Origin: Klenkia sp. PcliD-1-E
GTDB taxonomy: Bacteria; Actinomycetota; Actinomycetes; Mycobacteriales; Geodermatophilaceae
DNA length: 53,523 nt
NCBI RefSeq assembly: GCF_024124375.1
Contig: NZ_JAMXRZ010000008.1
Location: forward strand, 1 to 53,523
Direction: 5' to 3'
Program-made: the position numbers and the translations under genes
Notes under the pieces: generated by a model
Databases searched by the model: none
Told to the model about the DNA's origin: nothing
The model's input: only the letters and a program-made list of their open reading frames with translations
In this document: one piece after another, positions 16,433 through 27,673 of the stretch
How positions within the stretch are numbered: position 1 is the stretch's first letter
How the letters are laid out: each line of letters starts with the position of its first letter

Positions 16433-17521
16433 TCAGCGGTAGGAACCCACCAGCCGCGCCGATGCCCCCGGCCCGGGCTGCACCGTCCCGGCCACCCACG
16501 CGGGCACGCCGCGGGCGGTGAGCAGGTCGACCGCCCGGTCGGCCACCTCGGGTGCGACTGCGGCGACCATCCCGACGCCGCAGTTGAACGCGCGCTCGGA
16601 CTCGCTGCGCGGCACCCCGTGCGACTCCAGCAGCTGCACGGCGGCCGGCAGCGCCCAGGTGGCGCGGTCCAGCACGGCCTCCAGGCCGTCGGGGACGACC
16701 CGGGCGGCGTTGCCGGCCAGCCCGCCACCGGTGATGTGCGCGAAGGCGTGCACGCCCTCGACGCCGAGCTCGGCGACCAGGGCCAGGCAGTCCAGCGCGT
16801 AGACGCGGGTGGGCTCCAGCAGCTCGGAGCCCAGGTCGCGGTCGAGCCCGGCGGGGGTGGCCCGCAGGTCCAGGCCCGCCTCGGCGACCACCCGGCGGAC
16901 CAGGGAGTAACCGTTGGAGTGGAACCCGGAGGACGCCATCGCGACCACCACGTCGCCCTCGCGCACCCGCTCGGGTCCGAGCACCGCGTCGGCCTCCACC
17001 ACGCCGACGGCGGTGGCGGCCAGGTCGTAGTCGTCGGGGCCCATCAGGTCGCCGTGCTCGGCGGTCTCGCCGCCGACCAGCGAGGCCCCGGCCAGCCGGC
17101 AGCCCTCGGCGATGCCGGTGACGATCGCCGCGATCCGCTCGGGGACGACGGTGCCGCAGGCGACGTAGTCCTGCAGGAACAGCGGCTCGGCACCGCAGGC
17201 CACCAGGTCGTCGACGCACATGGCGACCAGGTCGATGCCGACGGTGTCGTGCCGGTCCAGCTGCCGGGCCAGGGCGATCTTGGTGCCCACGCCGTCGGTG
17301 GAGGAGGCCAGCAGCGGACGCCGGTACTTCTGCACGTCCAGGGCGAACAGCCCGGCGAACCCGCCGAGCCCGCCGACCACCTCGGGCCGGTTGGTGGCCT
17401 CGACCGCGCCCTTGATGAGCGCGACCGCGCGCTCGCCGGCGTCGATGTCGACGCCGGACGCGGCGTAGGTGAAGCCGCCGGTGGGCCGGTCGGTCACGGG
17501 GTGGTTGGGCGGGACGGTCAC
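16433..17521 (-). CDS. purM: Phosphoribosylformylglycinamidine cyclo-ligase
   Basis: 362 residues. AIR synthetase converts FGAM to AIR with ATP, the fifth step of purine synthesis. Visible are the N-terminal YAASGVDIDAGERAV, the conserved ASSTDGVGTKIALA, VDDLVACGAEPLFLQDY, GETAEHGDLM, and the glycine-rich HITGGGLAGNAARVV. The GTG start at 17521 overlaps the purF TGA (GTGA); a second GTG eight codons later (17497) is a possible alternative start. It forms a two-gene unit with purF and is closed by the terminator at 16391-16422. Confidence 0.97.
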   Translation of the reverse strand: MTVPPNHPVTDRPTGGFTYAASGVDIDAGERAVALIKGAVEATNRPEVVGGLGGFAGLFALDVQKYRRPLLASSTDGVGTKIALARQLDRHDTVGIDLVAMCVDDLVACGAEPLFLQDYVACGTVVPERIAAIVTGIAEGCRLAGASLVGGETAEHGDLMGPDDYDLAATAVGVVEADAVLGPERVREGDVVVAMASSGFHSNGYSLVRRVVAEAGLDLRATPAGLDRDLGSELLEPTRVYALDCLALVAELGVEGVHAFAHITGGGLAGNAARVVPDGLEAVLDRATWALPAAVQLLESHGVPRSESERAFNCGVGMVAAVAPEVADRAVDLLTARGVPAWVAGTVQPGPGASARLVGSYR

Positions 17522-19098
17522 GGGCGGGTGAGGGCGTCGTCGGCGCCGCCGGCGGTGGTGGGGCTGCCGGCCTGCCGGCCGGTCCAGCCGCTGACCGCGC
17601 GGGCGGCCTCCCGGTCGACGTCGTCGAGCACCGGCAGGGTGCGCTTGGTGATGCCCTCGAGCACGTGCTTGCCCAGCACCTCCGGCTCGCCCAGCGGGAT
17701 CGGGTACTCGCCGGTGAAGCAGGCCGAGCACAGCCGGCTGGCCGGCTGCTCGGTGGCCGCGATGAGGCCCGCCTCGCTGACGTAGCCCAGCGAGTCGGCG
17801 TTGATGGAGGCGCGCACGCCGTCGACGTCCAGGCCGTTGGCGACCAGCTCGGCGCGGGAGGCGAAGTCGATGCCGTAGAAGCAGGGCCACTTCACCGGCG
17901 GGGAGGAGATGCGCACGTGCACCTCGACGGCGCCGGCCTCGCGCAGCATGCGGATGAGCGCGCGCTGGGTGTTGCCGCGCACGATCGAGTCGTCGACGAC
18001 GACCAGCCGCTTGCCCCGGATGACGTCGCGCAGCGGGTTGAGCTTGAGCCGGATGCCCAGCTGCCGGATGGTCTGGGAGGGCTGGATGAAGGTGCGGCCG
18101 ACGTAGGAGTTCTTGACCAGGCCCAGGCCGTAGGGGATGCCCGAGGCCTCGGCGTAGCCGACCGCGGCCGGGGTGCCCGACTCGGGCACCGGGATGACCA
18201 GGTCGGCCTCGACCGGGTGCTCGCGGGCCAGCCGGCGGCCCACCTCGACCCGGGCGGCGTGCACGCCGCGGCCGGAGATCGTCGTGTCGGGCCGGGCGAG
18301 GTAGACGTACTCGAACACGCAGCCCTTGGGCTCTGCGGGGGCGAAGTGCTGGGAGCGCAGGCCGTCCTCGTCGATGGCGATGAGCTCGCCGGGCTCGACC
18401 TCGCGGACGAAGGAGGCGCCGACGATGTCCAGGGCCGCGGTCTCGCTGGCCACCACCCAGCCGCGCTCGAGCCGGCCGAGCACCAGGGGACGCACGCCCT
18501 GGGCGTCGCGGGCGGCGTACAGCGTGGTCTCGTCCATGAACGCGAAGCTGAACGCCCCGCGCAGGGTGGGCAGCACCTGCATCGCGGCGGCCTCGACGGA
18601 GAGGTCCTGCTGGGCGGCGATGAGCGCGGTGACGATGTCGGAGTCGGTGGTGGCGGAGAAGGCGCCGGTGACGCCCTCGTCGGCCGCGCGGCTGGCCAGC
18701 TCGGCGGTGTTCACCAGGTTGCCGTTGTGGCACAGCGCGATGCCGGTGCCCGCACCGGTGGTGCGGAACGTGGGCTGTGCGTTCTCCCAGGTGGAGGCGC
18801 CGGTGGTGGAGTACCGGGTGTGCCCGACGGCGAGGAAGCCGCGCAGGCTGGAGAGGGTGGACTCGTCGAACACCTGGCTGACCAGGCCCAGGTCCTTGTA
18901 GACCACGACGGAGGCGCCGTCGGACACCGCGATGCCCGCCGCCTCCTGACCGCGGTGCTGCAGGGCGTACAGGCCGAAGTAGCTGAGCTTGGCGACCTCC
19001 TCCCCCGGCGCCCAGACGCCGAAGACGCCGCACGCGTCCTGGGGTCCGAGGTCGTGGGGGTCGAGGTCGTGCGTCAGCCGTCCATCACCGCGAGGCAC
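17518..19098 (-). CDS. purF: Amidophosphoribosyltransferase
   Basis: 526 residues. It catalyses the first committed step, PRPP plus glutamine to phosphoribosylamine. DACGVFGVW shows the class II glutaminase cysteine at residue 23, so about 22 residues would be removed as a propeptide, as in iron-sulfur (Bacillus-type) PurF. HTRYSTTG and CHNGNLVN are glutaminase loops, and VVVDDSIVRGNT is the PRPP loop. Cysteines in KGCVF, KWPCFYG and RLCSACFTG fit a [4Fe-4S] cluster. The GTG start 19098 is chosen because it lies 7 nt after a TACCCT hexamer; the longer frame upstream is a shadow of the DUF72 gene. Confidence 0.96.
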   Translation of the reverse strand: MPRGDGRLTHDLDPHDLGPQDACGVFGVWAPGEEVAKLSYFGLYALQHRGQEAAGIAVSDGASVVVYKDLGLVSQVFDESTLSSLRGFLAVGHTRYSTTGASTWENAQPTFRTTGAGTGIALCHNGNLVNTAELASRAADEGVTGAFSATTDSDIVTALIAAQQDLSVEAAAMQVLPTLRGAFSFAFMDETTLYAARDAQGVRPLVLGRLERGWVVASETAALDIVGASFVREVEPGELIAIDEDGLRSQHFAPAEPKGCVFEYVYLARPDTTISGRGVHAARVEVGRRLAREHPVEADLVIPVPESGTPAAVGYAEASGIPYGLGLVKNSYVGRTFIQPSQTIRQLGIRLKLNPLRDVIRGKRLVVVDDSIVRGNTQRALIRMLREAGAVEVHVRISSPPVKWPCFYGIDFASRAELVANGLDVDGVRASINADSLGYVSEAGLIAATEQPASRLCSACFTGEYPIPLGEPEVLGKHVLEGITKRTLPVLDDVDREAARAVSGWTGRQAGSPTTAGGADDALTRP

Positions 19099-19105
19099 GC
19101 GTGCG

Positions 19106-19111
19106 AGGGTA
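19106..19111 (-). promoter_or_regulatory. Putative -10 of purF (leaderless)
   Basis: TACCCT on the minus strand, 7 nt before the GTG at 19098. The same hexamer occurs at the same place before purS. Confidence 0.45.
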
Positions 19112-19121
19112 CCGGCTGGGG

Positions 19122-19841
19122 TCAGCGCAACAGCTCCCGCAGCCGACGGGCGTTGCGCACGGCGTGGCCCCCGCCGTCGTTGTTGAAGTAGCCGAACACC
19201 TCGGCGCTCCCCCACTCCCGGATCCGGTCGGCCCACCAGTGCAGGTCGGCGTCGGGGTAGGAGCCGGCGTAGAGGTGCTCGTGGTCGGGACCGTGCCAGC
19301 GCACGTAGGCGAAGGGGGCGGTCACCCGTAGCACGCACGGGATGCCCGCGCCGCTGACCACGCAGTACGCGGCGCCGTGCCGGGCCAGCAGGTCGAACAC
19401 GTCGTCGTGCTGCCAGGTCGGGTGCCGCAGCTCGACGGCCACCCGCAACCACGGCGGCAGGTGCGCGAGGAACCAGGCGAGCCGGTCGTCGTCCCGCTCG
19501 TGGTCGGGGCGCAGCTGCACCAGCAGCACCCCGCGCCGGTCGGCGAGGGCGTGCCACCCGGCGGCCGTCCGGTCGATCCAGGTCTCGGGGTCGTACAGCC
19601 GCTTGGCGTGCGTGAGACCGCGGGCGGCCTTCGCGCTCATCGCGAAGCCCGGGGGCAGCCGCTGCCGCCAGCCGGCGAAGGTGGTGTCGCGGGGCCAGCG
19701 GTAGAAGGAGGCGTTGAGCTCGACGGTGTCGAACTCGGCGGTGTAGTGCGCCAGCCGGTCCCGGGACGGCGTCCCCGGTGGGTAGAGGACGCCGTCCCAG
19801 TGGTCGTAGCTCCAGCCGGACGTGCCGATGCGGGCGGTCAG
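19122..19841 (-). CDS. DUF72 family protein, probable CTG start
   Basis: 239 residues when begun at CTG 19841. The N-terminus then reads [17 protein letters not shown], the hallmark opening of DUF72 (a TIM-barrel-like family), followed by VELNASFYRWP. Downstream come VLLVQLRPDHERDD, AVELRHPTW and FGYFNNDGGGHAVRNA. The first ATG, GTG or TTG in frame is ATG 19640, which would delete 67 conserved residues. So the CTG that overlaps the upstream TGA in a CTGA arrangement is the best start. The biochemical function of DUF72 is not established. It is the third gene of an mscR, MBL, DUF72 operon. Confidence 0.85.
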   Translation of the reverse strand: MTARIGTSGWSYDHWDGVLYPPGTPSRDRLAHYTAEFDTVELNASFYRWPRDTTFAGWRQRLPPGFAMSAKAARGLTHAKRLYDPETWIDRTAAGWHALADRRGVLLVQLRPDHERDDDRLAWFLAHLPPWLRVAVELRHPTWQHDDVFDLLARHGAAYCVVSGAGIPCVLRVTAPFAYVRWHGPDHEHLYAGSYPDADLHWWADRIREWGSAEVFGYFNNDGGGHAVRNARRLRELLR

Positions 19842-20446
19842 TGGATGTTGTCCACCTCGGCCGCGACGGTGGTGTCGTCGCCGTGCCCGGTCTTGACGAC
19901 GGTGTCGCCGGGCAGGGTGAGCAACCGCTCCTGGATCGAGTTCAGGATCGTCGGCTTGTCGCTGTAGGACCGGCCGGTCGCGCCCGGGCCGCCGCAGAAC
20001 AGGGTGTCGCCGGTGAAGACGGTGTCCAGCTCGGGGGCGTAGAGGCAGGTGCTGCCCGGGGAGTGGCCCGGGGTGTGCATGGCGACCAGCTGGGTGCCGG
20101 CGACGTCGAAGGTGGTGCCCTCGACCAGGTCGTGGTCGGGCTCGGCGTCGGGGTGCACGACGTCCCAGAGCATCCGGTCCTCGGGGTTGAACCAGATCGG
20201 GGCCCCGGTGGCCTCGCGCAGCGCCACCGCGGCGGTGATGTGGTCGTTGTGCCCGTGGGTCAGCACGATGGCGCCCAGGGTGCGCGGGCCGATGGCCGCC
20301 AGGATGGGCGCGGCGTCGTGCGGGGCGTCGATGACCACGACGGTCTCCTCGTCGCCGACCAGCCAGACGTTGTTGTCCACGTCGAAGTCCTGGCCGTCGA
20401 GGCTGAACACCCCGCTGACGACGGTCTTGTCGATGGAGACGGTCAC
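19838..20446 (-). CDS. MBL-fold hydrolase coupled to mscR
   Basis: 202 residues. The zinc motif is THGHNDH, with [20 protein letters not shown] and a final [10 protein letters not shown], so the glyoxalase-II-like metal centre is complete. In actinomycetes a homologous gene follows mscR (Rv2260 after Rv2259 in M. tuberculosis, from memory). The likely substrate is S-formylmycothiol, the product of MscR, giving formate and free mycothiol; this assignment is inferred from context. The GTG start overlaps the mscR TGA by GTGA, and the stop overlaps the DUF72 CTG. Confidence 0.88.
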   Translation of the reverse strand: MTVSIDKTVVSGVFSLDGQDFDVDNNVWLVGDEETVVVIDAPHDAAPILAAIGPRTLGAIVLTHGHNDHITAAVALREATGAPIWFNPEDRMLWDVVHPDAEPDHDLVEGTTFDVAGTQLVAMHTPGHSPGSTCLYAPELDTVFTGDTLFCGGPGATGRSYSDKPTILNSIQERLLTLPGDTVVKTGHGDDTTVAAEVDNIH

Positions 20447-21534
20447 CGGTCGAACACCACGACCGAGCGCAGCACGTCGCCGTGGTGCATCTTGGCGAAC
20501 GCGGCCTCGACGTCGCCGATGCCGATGGTCTCGGACACGAAGGCGTCGAGGTCGAAGCGGCCCTGCAGGTACAGGTCGACGAGCATCGGGAAGTCGCGGC
20601 TGGGCAGGCAGTCGCCGTACCAGGAGGACTTCAGCGCACCGCCGCGGCCGAAGACGTCGATCAGCGGCAGCGTGATCTCCATGGTCGGGTTGGGGACGCC
20701 GACGAGGACGACGGTGCCGGCGAGGTCGCGGGCGTCGAAGGCCTGCTGGTAGACCGCCGGGTGGCCGACGGCGTCGATGGCGACGTCGACGCCGAAGCCG
20801 CCGGTGAGCTCCTTGATGGCGGCGACCGCGTCGGTCTCCTTCGAGTTCACCGTGTGCGTGGCGCCCAGGCCCTTGGCCCACTCCAGCTTGCGGTCGTCGA
20901 TGTCCACGGCGATGACCTTGGCCGCACCGGCCAGCTTCGCCCCGGCGATCGCGGCGTCGCCGACGCCGCCGCAGCCGAAGACAGCCACGGTGTCCCCGCG
21001 ACCGACGCCGCCGGTGTTGATCGCGGCCCCCACGCCGGCCATGACGCCGCAGCCGAGCAGGCCGGCGGCCTCGGGCTTGGCGGCCGGGTCGACCTTGGTG
21101 CACTGACCGGAGTGCACGAGGGTCTTCTCGGCGAACGCGCCGATGCCCAGGGCCGGGGACAGCTCCGTGCCGTCGGCGAGCGTCATCTTCTGGGCGGCGT
21201 TGTGGGTGTTGAAGCAGTACCAGGGCTTGCCCTTGGTGCAGGCGCGGCACTGCCCGCACACGGCGCGCCAGTTGAGGATCACGTAGTCCCCGACGGCGAC
21301 GTTCGTGACGCCCTCGCCGACCGCGGCGACGACGCCGGCGGCCTCGTGGCCGAGCAGGAACGGGAACTCGTCGTTGATCCCGCCCTCCCGGTAGTGCAGG
21401 TCGGTGTGGCAGACCCCGCAGGCCTGCACGTCGACGACCGCCTCACCCGGACCCGGGTCGGGGACGACGATCGTCTCGAGACTGACGGGGGCTCCCTTGC
21501 TGAGGGCGACGACGCCCTGCACCTCGTACGGCAT
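20443..21534 (-). CDS. mscR: S-(hydroxymethyl)mycothiol dehydrogenase / S-nitrosomycothiol reductase
   Basis: 363 residues, class III-type zinc alcohol dehydrogenase. The catalytic zinc site is in [14 protein letters not shown] and GHEAAG. The structural zinc cysteines are in [15 protein letters not shown], and the NAD fold is [16 protein letters not shown]. The N-terminus [17 protein letters not shown] and the [15 protein letters not shown] segment are typical of the mycothiol-dependent enzyme rather than the glutathione one. It oxidises the formaldehyde-mycothiol adduct with NAD and reduces S-nitrosomycothiol. Start ATG 21534 follows TAGGCT by 7 nt; a GTG-initiated upstream extension is rejected. 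Confidence 0.93.
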   Translation of the reverse strand: MPYEVQGVVALSKGAPVSLETIVVPDPGPGEAVVDVQACGVCHTDLHYREGGINDEFPFLLGHEAAGVVAAVGEGVTNVAVGDYVILNWRAVCGQCRACTKGKPWYCFNTHNAAQKMTLADGTELSPALGIGAFAEKTLVHSGQCTKVDPAAKPEAAGLLGCGVMAGVGAAINTGGVGRGDTVAVFGCGGVGDAAIAGAKLAGAAKVIAVDIDDRKLEWAKGLGATHTVNSKETDAVAAIKELTGGFGVDVAIDAVGHPAVYQQAFDARDLAGTVVLVGVPNPTMEITLPLIDVFGRGGALKSSWYGDCLPSRDFPMLVDLYLQGRFDLDAFVSETIGIGDVEAAFAKMHHGDVLRSVVVFDR

Positions 21535-21541
21535 GCACCGG

Positions 21542-21547
21542 AGCCTA
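21542..21547 (-). promoter_or_regulatory. Putative -10 of mscR (leaderless)
   Basis: TAGGCT on the minus strand, 7 nt before the ATG at 21534, in the 183-bp region divergent from the MFS gene. Confidence 0.45.
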
Positions 21548-21717
21548 TGGGTCGGGCGCGGGTGGGTCCCCATGCGCTTCCACCACCCGGACAGGTGACG
21601 ATCAGGTCTCGCTCGGCGCGCGGACGGTTGTGCATCGAACTACCGTCGCGCGGGCATGGCCCGCGTCACACAGCGGGCATCCAGCGAACCCGGGCTCCGC
21701 CCCGGACAGGAGGACCC

Positions 21718-23121
21718 GTGGCCGTTCCCGGCTTCCTGGCCCGCGACCGCATCGTCGCCAAGCCAGGCTTCAACCGGTGGCTCATCCCACCGGCCGCCCT
21801 CGCCGTGCACCTGTGCATCGGCCAGGTCTACGCGACCAGCGTCTACAAGTCCGCCCTGGTCGCGGACTTCGACAGCTCGCTGACCGCCATCGGCGCGATC
21901 TTCTCCATCGCCATCGTGGTGCTGGGCCTGTCGGCGGCCGTCTTCGGCACCTGGGTCGACCGCAACGGCCCGCGGGCGGCCATGTTCACCGCCGCGTGCT
22001 TCTGGTCCGCGGGCTTCCTGGTGGCCGCCCTGGGCATCTCGACCAACCAGCTGTGGCTGGTCTACCTGGGCTACGGCGTCCTCGGCGGGATCGGGCTGGG
22101 CATCGGCTACATCTCGCCGGTCTCCACGCTCATCAAGTGGTTCCCCGACCGCCCGGGCCTGGCCACCGGGATGGCCATCATGGGCTTCGGTGGCGGTGCG
22201 CTCATCGCCTCGCCGCTGTCGCGCCAGCTGCTCTCGCTCTACGACGACGGCTACGACGGCACCGCGGGCACCACGGCCAGCGGCGGCGCGGTGGCCGGCC
22301 TGTTCGTCACCCTCGGCCTGGTCTACCTGGTCTTCATGATGTTCGGCGCCGCCATCATCCGGGTGCCGGCCGACGACTGGCGGCCCGACGGCTTCGACCC
22401 CTCGGCGGTCAAGCAGAAGGCCCTCGTCACCACCGCCAGCGTCTCGGCGGGCAACGCGATCAAGACCCCGCAGTTCTGGCTGCTGTGGACGGTCCTGTTC
22501 TGCAACGTCACCGCGGGCATCGGCATCCTGGAGCAGGCCAGCCCGATGATCCAGGACTTCTTCCGCGACGGTGCGACCTCCGCGGTGTCCGCCGCCGCGG
22601 CCGGCGGGTTCGTCGGCCTGCTCTCGCTGTTCAACATGGCCGGCCGCTTCGTCTGGTCCTCGACGTCGGACGTCATCGGCCGCAAGGGCATCTACATGGT
22701 CTACCTGGGCCTGGGCCTGGTGCTCTACGTCCTGCTGGCCACCGCCGGCAGCTCGGCGGTCTGGCTGTTCGTGCTGCTCGCCGCGGTGATCATCAGCTTC
22801 TACGGCGGTGGGTTCGCCACCATCCCGGCCTACCTGCGCGACCTGTTCGGCACCTACCAGGTGGGCGCCATCCACGGCCGGCTGCTGACCGCCTGGTCCG
22901 CGGCCGGTGTCGCCGGCCCGCTGATCGTCAACGGCGTCCTGGACACCCAGGGCACCCCAGGTGAACTGGTGGCCGGCGACTACCGGATCGCGCTGTTCAT
23001 CATGGTCGGCCTGCTCGCCGTCGGGTTCGTCGCGAACCTGCTGGTGCGCCCGGTCGACAGCAAGTGGCACGAGAAGTCCACCGGCACCACCGCGACCCCC
23101 GAACGGAGCGCTGCCCGATGA
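21718..23121 (+). CDS. OFA-type major facilitator superfamily transporter
   Basis: 467 residues, 12 predicted membrane helices. The N-terminal HLCIGQVYATSVYKSALV, the motif A-like TWVDRNGPRAAMF, IGYISPVSTLIKWFPDRPGLATG, and FNMAGRFVWSSTSDVIGRKG in the second half are hallmarks of the oxalate/formate antiporter family. The substrate is a small carboxylate, not further predictable; a formate link with the divergent mscR unit is only suggestive. The GTG start follows GGACAGGAGG. Its TGA overlaps the ATG of the next small gene (ATGA). Confidence 0.92.
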   Translation: MAVPGFLARDRIVAKPGFNRWLIPPAALAVHLCIGQVYATSVYKSALVADFDSSLTAIGAIFSIAIVVLGLSAAVFGTWVDRNGPRAAMFTAACFWSAGFLVAALGISTNQLWLVYLGYGVLGGIGLGIGYISPVSTLIKWFPDRPGLATGMAIMGFGGGALIASPLSRQLLSLYDDGYDGTAGTTASGGAVAGLFVTLGLVYLVFMMFGAAIIRVPADDWRPDGFDPSAVKQKALVTTASVSAGNAIKTPQFWLLWTVLFCNVTAGIGILEQASPMIQDFFRDGATSAVSAAAAGGFVGLLSLFNMAGRFVWSSTSDVIGRKGIYMVYLGLGLVLYVLLATAGSSAVWLFVLLAAVIISFYGGGFATIPAYLRDLFGTYQVGAIHGRLLTAWSAAGVAGPLIVNGVLDTQGTPGELVAGDYRIALFIMVGLLAVGFVANLLVRPVDSKWHEKSTGTTATPERSAAR

Positions 23122-23252
23122 GCACCCCCGACCGCACGCCGACCAGCACCCCGATGGGCCTGATCGTCCTGGCCTGGGCGCTGGTGACGATCCCGCTGCT
23201 GTACGGGTTGGTGCAGACCATCCGCACGGCCAGCGCGCTGTTCACCGGCTGA
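23118..23252 (+). CDS. MFS transporter small subunit (44 residues)
   Basis: A 44-residue membrane protein: a polar head of 12 residues with several Pro and Thr, one hydrophobic helix (about 14-34, MGLIVLAWALVTIPLLYGLV) and a short tail QTIRTASALFTG. The ATG overlaps the MFS stop (ATGA), so it is made together with the carrier. Such one-helix partners follow OFA-type carriers in many bacteria and are thought to be accessory subunits. Too short for most gene callers, but the coupling and helix make it convincing. Confidence 0.82.
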   Translation: MSTPDRTPTSTPMGLIVLAWALVTIPLLYGLVQTIRTASALFTG

Positions 23253-23269
23253 CCCGCACCCCCTCCGGC

Positions 23270-23299
23270 GCCCCGTCCACCGTCCGCGGTGGGCGGGGC
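23270..23299. terminator. Terminator after the MFS pair
   Basis: A 12-bp stem (23270-23281 with 23288-23299, one G-T pair) around a 6-nt loop, between the small subunit stop and the convergent SCP2-like gene. Confidence 0.6.
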
Positions 23300-23322
23300 G
23301 TCGTCGTCCCGGGCCGGTGCTG

Positions 23323-23699
23323 TCAGGTGAGGGGCCGCAGCGGCAGGACGGCGGCGAGGTCGGCCCGGTTGCCGCTGGCCGCGACCGCACCGGCCGCCAG
23401 CGCGTCCTCCCACGTCTGCATCCCGGTGACCAGCCGCAGCCAGGTGGCGGCGTCGGTCTCGACCACGTTGGGCGGGGTGCCGCGGGTGTGCCGTGGCCCC
23501 TCGATGCACTGCACCGCCACGTGCGGGGGCACCCGGACCTCCACCGAGCGGCCGGGCACCTGCTGGGCCAGCCAGCGCGCAGAGGTCTTCACCGCCGCAC
23601 CCAGCACCGCCCGGGCGGGCCGGTCGGCCTCGCCCCGCAGCCAGGGCAGGCACGCGGCGACCGCGGCGCGCAGCTCCTCGGCGGGGATCGGCGCCGGCA

Positions 23700-23700
<1 letters not shown>
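23323..23700 (-). CDS. Sterol carrier (SCP2-like) family protein
   Basis: 125 residues. A basic helical start ([18 protein letters not shown]) is followed by the alpha/beta SCP2-like domain: [43 protein letters not shown]. The last segment is the usual C-terminal lipid-fold helix pair, as in the 'sterol carrier family' genes found next to purine genes in actinomycetes. The ligand is unknown. The ATG overlaps the purL stop by one base (TGATG), so it is translated from the purSQL message. Confidence 0.8.
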
Positions 23701-25963
<2,263 letters not shown>

Positions 25964-25967
<4 letters not shown>

Positions 25968-26635
25968 TTCGCCAGGACCCCTGTCAGGACGGAGGTGAAG
26001 AAGCCCAGGCCGTCGACCGAGGGGCCGGTGAGCTCCTCGACGGCGTGCTCGGGGTGCGGCATGAGCCCGACGACCCGGCCGTCGGCGCTGGTCACGCCGG
26101 CGATGTCGCGCGAGCTGCCGTTGGGGTTGCCGCCGGTGTAGCGCACCACCACCCGGCCCTCGCCCTCCAGCCGGTCGAGGTCGGCGTCGGACCCGACGTA
26201 GCGGCCCTCGCCGTTCTTCACCGGGACGACGATCGTCTGGTCCTGGTCGTAGGACGACGTCCACGCCGTGTCGGCGCGCTCGACGCGCAGCGCCTGGTCG
26301 CGGTTGCGGAAGTGCAGGTGGCTGTTGCGGGTCAGCGCCCCGGGCAGCAGCCCGGCCTCGCAGAGCACCTGGAAGCCGTTGCAGATGCCCAGCACCGGCA
26401 TGCCGGCGTGCGCCCGGTCGACCACGGCGCGCATCAGCGGCTGCCGGGCGGCGATGGCACCTGCGCGCAGGTAGTCGCCGTAGGAGAAGCCGCCGGGCAG
26501 GACGACGGCGTCGACCGCGGGCAGCTGCGCGTCGGCGTGCCACAGCGGCACCACCTCACCGCCGGCCAGCCGGACCGCGCGGGCGGCGTCGACGTCGTCC
26601 AGCGAGCCCGGGAAGGTGACGACCCCGATGCGCAC
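25964..26635 (-). CDS. purQ: Phosphoribosylformylglycinamidine synthase subunit I (glutaminase)
   Basis: 223 residues. Class I glutamine amidotransferase: [20 protein letters not shown], the nucleophile elbow [11 protein letters not shown] with the catalytic cysteine, and [10 protein letters not shown] with the catalytic His and Glu. It supplies ammonia to PurL. The GTG start 26635 is six bases past the purS stop. An in-frame CTG at 26644 overlaps that stop (CTGA), but the GTG fits the family N-terminus better. Confidence 0.96.
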
Positions 26636-26640
26636 GCCGG

Positions 26641-26880
26641 TCAGGCTCCTTCGAGGTGGAGCTCGACGTCCTCGATGACCGGGTTGGCCAGCAGGTTCTC
26701 GGCGATCTCGCGGAGCTCGGCCTCGTCGGGTGCGCCCTCGACGTCGAGGACGAAGTGCTTGCCCTGCCGCACCCCGGTCACCCCCGTGTGCCCCAACCGG
26801 CCCAGGGCGCCGAGCACGGCCTGCCCCTGGGGGTCGGAGATCTCGGGCTTGAGGACGACGTCGACGACCACGCGCGGCAC
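26641..26880 (-). CDS. purS: Phosphoribosylformylglycinamidine synthase subunit PurS
   Basis: 79 residues. [20 protein letters not shown] and the [15 protein letters not shown] strand define this small alpha/beta dimer, which bridges PurQ and PurL to form the ammonia channel. The GTG start at 26880 lies 6 nt after a TACCCT hexamer and has no ribosome binding site. It is the first gene of purS-purQ-purL-SCP2. Confidence 0.95.
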   Translation of the reverse strand: MPRVVVDVVLKPEISDPQGQAVLGALGRLGHTGVTGVRQGKHFVLDVEGAPDEAELREIAENLLANPVIEDVELHLEGA

Positions 26881-26886
26881 GGGGCG

Positions 26887-26892
26887 AGGGTA
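26887..26892 (-). promoter_or_regulatory. Putative -10 of the purSQL operon (leaderless)
   Basis: TACCCT on the minus strand, 6 nt before the GTG at 26880; identical to the hexamer before purF. Confidence 0.45.
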
Positions 26893-26985
26893 CCGGGCGG
26901 GGTGATCGGCATTTCGACGCGAGTTCGCGCAGCAACGGCCGATACCGCGTGCACGACCCGTCCGCCGACCCCGAGGAGGTTGCCC

Positions 26986-27672
26986 GTGCCCGACGCGTTG
27001 CCCGTCGGCGACCGGCCACCGGTCGGCGACCAGGTCGAGGTCGTCGCCGTCACCGGTGGCACCCCGGGCGCCGCCCGGGTGGCGACCCGGGTCGAGGACA
27101 GCTCCGGGGCCGAGCTCGTGCTGGCCGTGGGCGTGGACGCCGCCGGCCGACGGGTGCGGCTGGGCCTGGGCGCCGAGGTCGTGGTCTGGTGGACCGTGCC
27201 CGACGGCACCGTGCGCTACCGCCCGCACGCGGTGGCCGACGTGCGCGGCGGCAGCGACCCGGTCTGGGTCCTGCGCCCCACGGACGTCGCCTCCGTGGGT
27301 GACCGCCGGGCCACCCCGCGGGTGGAGATGGAGGTGCCGGTCGGCCTGCTCACCCCGCTGGGGATGGTGCTGGGCGCGACCACCGACATCAGCGAGGGCG
27401 GCCTGCGCGCCCTGTTCGCGCCGGCGCCCACCACCGGGTTCGGCGACGCCACGCAGCCCTTCGCCGAGGTCGGCGAGCTGGTCACCCTCGCCCTGGTGCT
27501 GGGCGGCGCGCGCACCGAGCTGCGCAGCCGGGTGCTCGACGTCCGGCGCCGGCCCGACGGCTACCGGTTGCTGCGGGCCCGCTTCGAGGCGCTCCCCGAC
27601 GACGTCCGGCTCCAGCTGCGCGCGACCACCTCCCAGGAGATCGGTCGCCAGGTCACCGCCGGGAGGCGATGA
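26986..27672 (+). CDS. PilZ domain protein 1 (c-di-GMP binding)
   Basis: 228 residues. An N-terminal beta-barrel-like domain (about 10-100, YcgR-N type) precedes a PilZ domain with the binding motif RRATPR at 107-112 and DISEGG at 134-139. Both halves of the cyclic-di-GMP site (R-x-x-x-R and D/N-x-S-x-x-G) are intact. The GTG start 26986 has GAGGAGG seven bases upstream. It is followed one base later by a second PilZ gene. The pair diverges from purS and converges on purC, an unexpected place for second-messenger receptors. The target is unknown; the protein is cytoplasmic. Confidence 0.88.
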   Translation: MPDALPVGDRPPVGDQVEVVAVTGGTPGAARVATRVEDSSGAELVLAVGVDAAGRRVRLGLGAEVVVWWTVPDGTVRYRPHAVADVRGGSDPVWVLRPTDVASVGDRRATPRVEMEVPVGLLTPLGMVLGATTDISEGGLRALFAPAPTTGFGDATQPFAEVGELVTLALVLGGARTELRSRVLDVRRRPDGYRLLRARFEALPDDVRLQLRATTSQEIGRQVTAGRR

Positions 27673-27673
27673 G

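Noticed and set aside
21718-23252. Functional link between the OFA carrier and formate made by the mscR unit
   Set aside because: Attractive because the genes are divergent neighbours, but the carrier's substrate cannot be read from sequence, so it is not listed as a finding.
26642-26644. CTG start for purQ overlapping the purS stop
   Set aside because: Unlike the DUF72 case, a normal GTG three codons later gives the conserved N-terminus.
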